Shown: positions 6,516 to 11,244 of the stretch, piece after piece
How positions within the stretch are numbered: the first letter of the stretch is position 1
Layout of the letters: every line of letters starts with the position of its first letter
NCBI GenBank assembly: GCA_002170235.1
Contig: NHFO01000063.1
Coordinates: forward strand, 2,560 to 64,113
Source: Flavobacteriales bacterium TMED113
Lineage (GTDB): Bacteria > Bacteroidota > Bacteroidia > Flavobacteriales > TMED113
Reading direction: 5' to 3'
Length of the DNA: 61,554 nt
Program-made: the position numbers and the translations under genes
Notes under the pieces: generated by a model
Told to the model about the DNA's origin: nothing
What the model saw: the letters and a program-made list of their open reading frames with translations, nothing else
The model's database searches: none

Positions 6516-6923
6516 ATGGACAGATTTCAAACAAGAGTTATTGAAGCAATCGACAAGAGAGAATCACCATCACTCAAGAATGACATCACAATTCATAACA
6601 GTTATCATACTGGTAACGACTTCACTAGCAACATATTTTGCGGTAATGAAGTAATAGCAACAGTATATTATACTCACTCAATGGAGGATTTAAATTATAA
6701 TACAAATGGTGGCACGTTGACATACAACAATTTTGACCACAGTAAGGGTAATTTCGTTGATGCTATTCGTAACGATACATGGGCAATAGATGAAATTGTA
6801 TTCAATGAGAGAGCGATAGCAAGAGTAGGCGGTTATCTAGCAGTTAGATACAGAAATTTCTTGACTAAGCACTATGTTGAGAAAGGAGTAAAAATCGTAA
6901 ATGAAAGATATGTGACAGTTTAA
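6516..6923 (+). CDS. hypothetical protein, 135 aa
   Basis: MDRFQTRVIEAIDKRESPSL opens a protein with alternating beta-like segments (GNEVIATVYYTHS) and a C-terminal part with GGYLAVRYRNFLTKHYVEKG. Its N-terminal layout and the IATV block faintly resemble the protein at 8296, so the two may be distant relatives; this is tentative. The stop codon lies inside the loop of a perfect TGTGACAGT hairpin, and the last residues VTV are encoded by that stem. Confidence 0.65.
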   Translation: MDRFQTRVIEAIDKRESPSLKNDITIHNSYHTGNDFTSNIFCGNEVIATVYYTHSMEDLNYNTNGGTLTYNNFDHSKGNFVDAIRNDTWAIDEIVFNERAIARVGGYLAVRYRNFLTKHYVEKGVKIVNERYVTV

Positions 6924-6934
6924 TTACTGTCACA
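6911..6934 (+). terminator. TGTGACA hairpin, 9-bp perfect copy
   Basis: TGTGACAGT (6911-6919) and ACTGTCACA (6926-6934) form a perfect 9-bp stem around TTAATT. The upstream gene's TAA (6921-6923) is in the loop. Confidence 0.6.
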
Positions 6935-6957
6935 CACTCTCACACAGAGCGTAAAAA

Positions 6958-6987
6958 TCCATTATAATAGTAATATAAGCAACAGAG
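6958..6987 (+). promoter_or_regulatory. TATAATA repeat promoter block, copy 4
   Basis: TCCATTATAATAGTAATATA then AGCAACAGAG, preceded by AGCGTAAAAA. The ATG of the next gene is 6 bases downstream of the block. Confidence 0.55.
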
Positions 6988-6992
6988 AAACT

Positions 6993-7154
6993 ATGAATCA
7001 ATTTGAATCAATCTTTGAAGACCTAGTTAACCAACTGAAGGAAGCGGGTTTTGAAATTAATGACAATGCTCTAGAGGTATGTAACATTAGAGCAAATCAA
7101 ATAGCATGGTCTCAGTATCGTGAAATTGCAAACCAAGTTTATCAGGGAGCATAA
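6993..7154 (+). CDS. hypothetical protein, 53 aa
   Basis: MNQFESIFEDLVNQLKEAGF..., an acidic helical protein of 53 residues, directly behind a promoter block. It has no recognised family. The following gene starts 4 bases after its stop. Confidence 0.6.
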   Translation: MNQFESIFEDLVNQLKEAGFEINDNALEVCNIRANQIAWSQYREIANQVYQGA

Positions 7155-7158
7155 TCAA

Positions 7159-7341
7159 ATGAAAAAAGTTGAAGCAGTAGCACAATTTCGTCAAATGTGG
7201 AAGGAAGCAGTTGCATGGAATCCAAGTCTAAAAAATGACACAGTAGCACGCAGATGTGAATTTAATGATTATGTTGACTACCTACAGAAGGATGGACACA
7301 TAACAGAGTATCAAGCATACAACTGGAGCAACCCATTTTAG
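7159..7341 (+). CDS. hypothetical protein, 60 aa
   Basis: The start at 7159 (MKKVEAVAQFRQMWKEAVAW) is preferred to an in-frame ATG at 7120 that lies inside the preceding gene. The protein is basic in its N-terminal helix and has a second segment YVDYLQKDGHITEYQAYNW. Similar short helical proteins occur in T4-type marine phages. Function unknown. Confidence 0.6.
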   Translation: MKKVEAVAQFRQMWKEAVAWNPSLKNDTVARRCEFNDYVDYLQKDGHITEYQAYNWSNPF

Positions 7342-7349
7342 GAGATGTA

Positions 7350-7373
7350 TGTGACAGTTGTATTAGTGTCACA
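7350..7373 (+). terminator. TGTGACA hairpin, copy 5
   Basis: TGTGACA (7350-7356) and TGTCACA (7367-7373) with loop differing by one base from copies 1 and 2. It sits 9 bases after a stop codon and 25 bases before a promoter block. Confidence 0.55.
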
Positions 7374-7397
7374 TAGTAGCACACACACCTCTTTTAA

Positions 7398-7424
7398 TCC
7401 ATTATAATATTAGTATAAGCAACA
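7398..7424 (+). promoter_or_regulatory. TATAATA repeat promoter block, copy 5
   Basis: TCCATTATAATATTAGTATA then AGCAACA. The start codon of the next gene is at 7432 without an obvious Shine-Dalgarno sequence. Confidence 0.55.
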
Positions 7425-7431
7425 AACACAC

Positions 7432-7902
7432 ATGACTCAAACAAAAGTAATCGGTGAATCAGTCAAGCAAACCAATAGGACTTTCGTTAAGTCTTATACT
7501 GAAGACTATTGTAAAGCATTAGAAGAGAATTACAAACAACAGCACGTTGCTTCACTCAGAAGAAACAGCGAAATATTCTCAGAAGGACGTCAAGACCTAT
7601 CAGAGTATGCGAAGGAGCAATTAAGAGAGATAGAGGAAGGCACAGCGAAATTAATGAAATTCAGAGCGATAGAGGGTAAGAAGTATTATAAAGTGGTATC
7701 ACAAGAGTATCGTAACGGAGCATACACAGATGGGTCAGTAAATACATTTATCGATAAAAATACTGGTGACGTGTATAAAGCAGCATCATGGAAAGCACCT
7801 GCAAAGGGAGTAAGATTTACATTTCAAAAACCTGAGCATATCAGATTTCTACTCAACTGGAAAAATATAGCATGGACAGGAGGACATTTATACGTTAGGT
7901 AG
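7432..7902 (+). CDS. conserved phage protein, 156 aa
   Basis: The N-terminal half is charged and helical (YAKEQLREIEEGTAKLMKF). The C-terminal half has the pattern KYYKVV...GSVNTFIDKNTGDVYKAASW followed by KAPAKGVRF, which I know as a conserved uncharacterised module of T4-type cyanophages. The protein then extends about 25 residues further (LLNWKNIAWTGGHLYVR). Its role is unknown. It is the only gene between two cassettes. Confidence 0.7.
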   Translation: MTQTKVIGESVKQTNRTFVKSYTEDYCKALEENYKQQHVASLRRNSEIFSEGRQDLSEYAKEQLREIEEGTAKLMKFRAIEGKKYYKVVSQEYRNGAYTDGSVNTFIDKNTGDVYKAASWKAPAKGVRFTFQKPEHIRFLLNWKNIAWTGGHLYVR

Positions 7903-7909
7903 TCCAGTT

Positions 7910-7949
7910 GGGAAAGTGGCACAAACTCACACACGTTGCACACTTTCCC
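7910..7949 (+). terminator. GGGAAAGTG inverted repeat in a cassette
   Basis: GGGAAAGTG (7910-7918) and CACTTTCCC (7941-7949) are perfectly complementary over 9 bp, separated by 22 bases. The right arm touches the promoter block. This junction lacks the TGTGACA stem and uses a different hairpin in the same position. Confidence 0.5.
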
Positions 7950-7972
7950 CACTATAATAGTAATATAAGCAA
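7949..7972 (+). promoter_or_regulatory. TATAATA repeat promoter block, copy 6
   Basis: CCACTATAATAGTAATATAA then GCAA, adjoining the inverted repeat. The next ATG is at 7986. Confidence 0.55.
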
Positions 7973-7985
7973 ACAACTAAGAAAC

Positions 7986-8207
7986 ATGAAAAAAGTCAAT
8001 CCAAACCAAACATACAATGTTACTTTCGTAGAAGGAAGACCAAGCACTCTTATTAAGGGTAGAGTCATAAACAACTGTATTGAGAAGGCATGGGCGGATT
8101 TATACTATGGAGTTGATACAGACACCATTGACCCAGTTGAAGCACAACAGAAAATGGAGCAAACCACAGTAGCATACATTTTTCGTCATGTAATGTCAAG
8201 AAGGTGA
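7986..8207 (+). CDS. hypothetical protein, 73 aa
   Basis: The ATG at 7986 (MKKVNPNQTYNVTFVEGRPS) follows the promoter block; an in-frame ATG at 7908 would read through the cassette and is rejected. The protein begins with beta-like strands and ends in a basic helix (VAYIFRHVMSRR). The stop overlaps a short GGTGAC/GTCACC palindrome. Function unknown. Confidence 0.6.
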   Translation: MKKVNPNQTYNVTFVEGRPSTLIKGRVINNCIEKAWADLYYGVDTDTIDPVEAQQKMEQTTVAYIFRHVMSRR

Positions 8208-8215
8208 CAGTCACC
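8203..8215 (+). terminator. short GGTGAC palindrome at a gene end
   Basis: GGTGAC and GTCACC flank a single A, covering the TGA stop of the preceding gene. With a one-base spacer it is more likely a binding site, or part of a larger fold with the GTCACC at 8230-8235, than a simple hairpin. Confidence 0.35.
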
Positions 8216-8244
8216 AAAGTGGCACATAGTCACCCCAGTAGCAT
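8216..8244 (+). repeat. 29-bp direct repeat, copy B
   Basis: Identical to 6442-6470. It lies in the same position relative to a gene end and promoter block. Confidence 0.8.
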
Positions 8245-8250
8245 CAAAAC

Positions 8251-8275
8251 TACACTATAATATTAGTATAAGCAA
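8251..8275 (+). promoter_or_regulatory. TATAATA repeat promoter block, copy 7
   Basis: TACACTATAATATTAGTATA then AGCAA, preceded by AGCATCAAAAC. AGGAG follows at 8281-8285 before the ATG at 8296. Confidence 0.55.
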
Positions 8276-8295
8276 CAAACAGGAGTTTTCCCCAA

Positions 8296-8616
8296 ATGAG
8301 AAAAATCGAAAGAGACATGAATTCAGCAATCAGAAACGGAAGCAACTTCTCTTCATCCAATACAATGGTTAAGCAAGGATGGGAAGGCGAAGCGGACGTT
8401 TATCTACATGGCAATCATATAGCAACAGTTAAAAGAAATTCAATCATCATCAAAGATGGCGGTTGGCAGTCAAATACAACCAAATCACGCTTAAACGCTC
8501 TACTTGATGAATTCTCATATGGTATGAGAGTATTTCAGAAAAACTATGAGTGGTTCGTAGGTTACAAGAATGTTAAAGAGGATTTCGTAAGCGGTATGGA
8601 GTTAGCAATAGATTAA
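8296..8616 (+). CDS. conserved phage protein, 106 aa
   Basis: MRKIERDMNSAIRNGSNFSS and the following VYLHGNHIATV, KSRLNALLDEF and FQKNYEWFVG form a pattern I recall as a conserved uncharacterised family in T4-type cyanophages. It is probably a small alpha/beta protein. It is the last gene of the cassette-separated cluster and is followed by a hairpin at 8635-8668. Confidence 0.7.
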   Translation: MRKIERDMNSAIRNGSNFSSSNTMVKQGWEGEADVYLHGNHIATVKRNSIIIKDGGWQSNTTKSRLNALLDEFSYGMRVFQKNYEWFVGYKNVKEDFVSGMELAID

Positions 8617-8634
8617 CACCCATACCCACGCAAG

Positions 8635-8668
8635 GAGACGCCAAATTTTTTACATAGTGTGGCATCTC
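8635..8668 (+). terminator. hairpin after the small-gene cluster
   Basis: GAGACGCCA (8635-8643) faces TGGCATCTC (8660-8668) with one mismatch in nine pairs. It is AT-rich in the loop and followed by AAATTAATTAA. It could end transcription of the cluster. Confidence 0.4.
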
Positions 8669-8739
8669 GAAATTAATTAACATTGCATTGCATCTAGTTA
8701 TTAATTCTTTATAAGTCCACACTTCATTTATTAAACAGC

Positions 8740-8943
8740 ATGGAAACAGCAAACCAACTTCCCCAAAAACTCGCAAGTCTCTTAGATTTGTATGATAGCG
8801 GAAACTTACCCGCAGACCTCGAAATTGAAATGTGTCAGTATCTAATAGACACAGACCTAAGCGAAGTATTTACCCAGTATCAGCAATTATGCGATAGGTA
8901 TATACTGGAAGGATTATGTTATGACGTGGGAGTGGGGCAATGA
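8740..8943 (+). CDS. hypothetical protein, 67 aa
   Basis: METANQLPQKLASLLDLYDS followed by GNLPADLEIEMCQYLIDTD is a helical acidic protein. The LPADLE...CQYLID pattern is familiar from small T4-type cyanophage proteins of unknown role. No clear Shine-Dalgarno is seen. It is the last convincing gene before the low-coding stretch. Confidence 0.6.
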   Translation: METANQLPQKLASLLDLYDSGNLPADLEIEMCQYLIDTDLSEVFTQYQQLCDRYILEGLCYDVGVGQ

Positions 8944-8952
8944 ATTAAATGG

Positions 8953-8964
8953 TTAAATAAATAT
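8953..8964 (+). promoter_or_regulatory. late-promoter-like TTAAATAAATAT
   Basis: Resembles the T4-type late element TATAAATA but is not exact, and lacks a convincing gene immediately downstream. Weak. Confidence 0.25.
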
Positions 8965-9069
8965 AGGAGTGAGTCGTATAAGTCTCGCAGTTGTTGTTGT
9001 CTTAGAGCGTAACACAGGGACATTTTTTTGTCAAGCAACTGACAGGATATACACACAGACCACAGAAGA

Positions 9070-9131
9070 CCCCTTGCCCCTGCTTGCCTTTGCCCGCCTT
9101 TGCTTTCTTTCGCTTTGCCTTTACTTGCCCC
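9070..9131 (+). repeat. pyrimidine-rich degenerate CTTTGC repeat
   Basis: 52 of 62 bases are pyrimidines, with a single A. The tract iterates CTTGCC and CTTTGC units (TTGCCTTTGCCCGCCTTTGC). It is far richer in C+G than the surrounding AT-rich DNA, and its complementary strand is a purine, G-rich run. Confidence 0.6.
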
Positions 9132-9138
9132 ATTTCAT

Positions 9139-9306
9139 ATGACAGTAAACACAGTTAACAGAGCAATAAGACATACAAAGCAAGAAAAGGACTGTAAGGG
9201 AGGAATCACACAGTATAAGAGATATAAGAGAGTTTACCGCACGGAGTTCCAGGATCTCCGCATCCTCTATTATACAGCACTATGCACAACCAAATCACCC
9301 TATTGA
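9139..9306 (+). CDS. doubtful 55-aa reading frame
   Basis: From ATG 9139 the frame reads MTVNTVNRAIRHTKQEKDCK and is strongly basic. It contains a hairpin and a GATC/GTTC-containing segment, unlike neighbouring genes, and overlaps the -35 box at 9303. It may be a basic small protein or chance. Confidence 0.25.
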   Translation: MTVNTVNRAIRHTKQEKDCKGGITQYKRYKRVYRTEFQDLRILYYTALCTTKSPY

Positions 9307-9485
9307 CACCCACCCCTGTAGATGTTATAATATACAGTAAAGGGAGGAAATTCTTTTGGAGATTTAACTACACAGGCATGGAGACGTATGGGGCATTTAA
9401 GTCTTATACTCTAGCACTACAGGACGCACGACACCATAGCACACAGGGGAGTGGAGACATACATACGCATGTACTACACTGTTGA
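9282..9485 (+). CDS. hypothetical protein, up to 67 aa
   Basis: The frame encodes KGRKFFWRFNYTGMETYGAF then KSYTLALQDARHH, which has a plausible beta-beta-alpha pattern. The full frame starts at 9282. A perfect promoter within it suggests that an early transcript would begin downstream, giving a shorter product from ATG 9378. Which form is made cannot be decided here. Confidence 0.4.
   Translation: MHNQITLLTPTPVDVIIYSKGRKFFWRFNYTGMETYGAFKSYTLALQDARHHSTQGSGDIHTHVLHC
9303..9331 (+). promoter_or_regulatory. consensus sigma-70 promoter
   Basis: TTGACA at 9303-9308 and TATAAT at 9326-9331 are separated by exactly 17 bases, a perfect match to the bacterial housekeeping consensus. A GGGAGG at 9342-9347 lies just downstream of the expected start. 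It lies inside the 9282-9485 frame, so it may drive an internal start (ATG 9378) or the genes beyond. Confidence 0.6.
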
Positions 9486-9613
9486 AGAGAGTATGGGCAG
9501 TTAAAACAGTTAATTCGTGCTATATTAAATTCACTTACTACCCTAACCTACAAAAGTATCCCAAAGCGAGAGTTTTATTCTAATCGTATATAAAAAAATT
9601 TCCAATATAAAAA

Positions 9614-10129
9614 ATGCCTCTAGAGGGTCGCGTATATAAATCTAAGGTTGTTTCCGCCAACCATAGAGTAATGGTCAATATATTAGATAACTGTATACCA
9701 TTCTTTGATGGTGATGACCCTACTTGGTCATATGGAAAATATAATATATTTGGTTTAACCTCTCCTACTCAGGTCTTCTATGACTTATTCACTGAGTTGA
9801 GAGGTATTGTTTATGACTATCAGTCTAATAATGTATGGATGCAGTCATGGGTTAACTATCATATGCCTGATGAAGTGTTGAAATGGCATAATCATGAGTG
9901 GGATTATCATGGTTATATCTCTATCAGACCTCATAATACAGTTACTGTGTTTGAAGATAAGGAGATTAAGAATGAAATAGGTAATGTTTATATCGGACCT
10001 GGGAATAGATATCATGAAGTAAAGGTAATAGAAGACTATGACACTCCTAGAATTACAATAGGTTTTGATTTAACCTTGACACCTACCACTGCATCTGCTA
10101 ATATAGGGTTAATACCATTTCCAAGATGA
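9614..10129 (+). CDS. 2OG-Fe(II) oxygenase-like protein, 171 aa
   Basis: The central motif LKWHNHEWDYHGYISI supplies candidate iron ligands at His92 and His94, with His134 in RYHEV as the distal histidine and Arg146 in TPRITIGF for 2-oxoglutarate. This resembles the phage 2OG-FeII_Oxy_5-like family. The usual HxD acidic ligand is not obvious (HxH), so activity is uncertain. Unlike the oxygenase at 911, this gene is in the late structural cluster, and ATGA links it to the NlpC-like gene. AT-rich TATATAAAAAAA lies about 20 bases upstream. It may modify a virion or envelope component, but that is inference. Confidence 0.65.
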   Translation: MPLEGRVYKSKVVSANHRVMVNILDNCIPFFDGDDPTWSYGKYNIFGLTSPTQVFYDLFTELRGIVYDYQSNNVWMQSWVNYHMPDEVLKWHNHEWDYHGYISIRPHNTVTVFEDKEIKNEIGNVYIGPGNRYHEVKVIEDYDTPRITIGFDLTLTPTTASANIGLIPFPR

Positions 10130-10611
10130 ATAGAGAAGAAGATTACTTAGCACTTAGAGAAACATATGCACACCTATTAGGTAAGAAATGGACAGGTAAT
10201 AGACTATTTGGTTGTTATGAGATTATAAGAGATTACTATAGAGAGTTTCTAGGTAGGGATTTGATAGACTTCAATGCTAGGAAGGTATATGCTTTTACTG
10301 ATGATGCTATTAATGAAGAGGATGGTAAGTGGATATACAAGAAAGAATGGGGAATGGATGATGGTGGAGTAGACTTTACAATACTGGAAAAGAATGATAT
10401 ACTATTGTTTAGACTATACACTAACCCTCTAGGTGGTGGTTATAGTGCACCTAAGGGTAGAGCACCTAATCATGGTGGTGTATACTTAGGTAATGGATTC
10501 ATGTTGCATCATCCTTATGGTGGTTTATCTGAGATAGAAGACCTTTATGATAAGGGTGTGGTAGCATATCAAATCAGTTGTGTGGGTGCAATTCGTGGAA
10601 ACACTACATAA
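10126..10611 (+). CDS. NlpC/P60-like cysteine hydrolase, 161 aa
   Basis: FGCYEIIRDYY places a candidate catalytic Cys30 at the start of a helix, and NHGGVYLG places a candidate catalytic His116 at the start of a strand. This is the order and spacing of NlpC/P60 peptidases. LGNGFMLHHPYGG follows as in the family. In tailed phages such proteins sit in the tail tip and cut peptidoglycan peptides during entry, or take part in tail-tip assembly. The location before baseplate genes agrees. Size matches single-domain members. Confidence 0.75.
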   Translation: MNREEDYLALRETYAHLLGKKWTGNRLFGCYEIIRDYYREFLGRDLIDFNARKVYAFTDDAINEEDGKWIYKKEWGMDDGGVDFTILEKNDILLFRLYTNPLGGGYSAPKGRAPNHGGVYLGNGFMLHHPYGGLSEIEDLYDKGVVAYQISCVGAIRGNTT

Positions 10612-10617
10612 GGTGTA

Positions 10618-10791
10618 ATGACTTTAAGCAGTATGAAACGATACACTCTTGATATACTCGAGGATGATGACTTGAATGCCTATGTTAATCTTCCTGAGGA
10701 ATTGTTAAGGGAGACTGGTTGGTTGGCAGGAGATGTGCTAGAATATGAAGAAGACCTAGATGGAAACATTATCTTAAGGCGGTCAAACTAA
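10618..10791 (+). CDS. AbrB/MazE-like swapped-hairpin protein, 57 aa
   Basis: The segment AYVNLPEELLRETGWLAGDV then YEEDLDGNIILRR has the pattern of AbrB/SpoVT-like DNA-binding or antitoxin domains (LP.ell...GW..GD.....dg.i.l.r). No toxin gene adjoins it; the next gene (TAATG overlap) is a short conserved phage protein. It may be a regulator of late genes or a solitary antitoxin against a host toxin. The fold call is by pattern only. Confidence 0.6.
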   Translation: MTLSSMKRYTLDILEDDDLNAYVNLPEELLRETGWLAGDVLEYEEDLDGNIILRRSN

Positions 10792-10949
10792 TGGAGGGAC
10801 TTACCGACATGATTCACGAAGTAAAACTCTACGTAGCAGGACAAATCTTCTTTGAGGAAGTGCGTGCACGTAACTATGACGAGGCAAGAGAAGTAGCTCT
10901 AGCCCGAAACCCTAATGCTACTGTGTTAGGTGTAACTGCTAAATTCTAA
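10791..10949 (+). CDS. conserved small phage protein, 52 aa
   Basis: MEGLTDMIHEVKLYVAGQIF then EEVRARNYDEAREVALARNP is a pattern seen in T4-type cyanophages next to structural genes. The translation from the second ATG (MIHEVK) is also possible. It is probably a small alpha/beta protein of unknown role. Confidence 0.65.
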   Translation: MEGLTDMIHEVKLYVAGQIFFEEVRARNYDEAREVALARNPNATVLGVTAKF

Positions 10950-10959
10950 AAAAATCGCG

Positions 10960-11244
10960 ATGGAAAAAAATGGCGTCCCTGAGTTTGAGAGTGAGATGGA
11001 AGCGGTTGCTTGGTCTTTCAAACAACTAAGTGAAGCAGTAAAAAATTTAGCGTCTCGCATTGCGGTGCTCGAGACTGCTTTTAATAAGTTACCTCCACCT
11101 GGGGCGGATATGGTAAAGTATAAGATACCTGGGAATGACGAGTATAGTAATCTTAAGGAGTTATTCGATAATCTATATGAGAGACTAAATAAATTGGAAG
11201 AAGACTCCGCAATTAATGGCAACGTACATACAGGAGACAGGTAG
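10960..11244 (+). CDS. hypothetical coiled-coil virion-region protein, 94 aa
   Basis: The first part is a predicted coiled coil (FKQLSEAVKNLASRIAVLE), then a PPPG break and a second helix with NLKELFDNLYERLNKLEED. It overlaps the next large gene by 29 bases. Likely a small structural or assembly factor; not recognised further. Confidence 0.6.
   Translation: MEKNGVPEFESEMEAVAWSFKQLSEAVKNLASRIAVLETAFNKLPPPGADMVKYKIPGNDEYSNLKELFDNLYERLNKLEEDSAINGNVHTGDR

Larger units (their letters stand above)
8944..9281 (+). other. low-coding stretch of about 340 bp
   Basis: This gap contains a late-promoter-like TTAAATAAATATAGGAG (8953-8969), a GACATTTTTTTGTC motif near 9020-9033, a pyrimidine-rich tract (9070-9131) and a CGGAG/CTCCG hairpin (about 9242-9260). 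Only one weak reading frame crosses the right part. It may be a transcription boundary or a replication-related site. No origin motif is recognised. Confidence 0.4.

Noticed and set aside
7120-7158. Upstream in-frame start for the 60-aa gene at 7159
   Set aside because: It lies inside the preceding gene in another frame and has no ribosome-binding site.
7908-7985. Upstream in-frame start for the 73-aa gene at 7986
   Set aside because: It would read through the hairpin and promoter block of the cassette.
9100-9138. Start within the pyrimidine tract for the 55-aa frame
   Set aside because: No start codon with a ribosome-binding site; the encoded stretch follows from low-complexity DNA.
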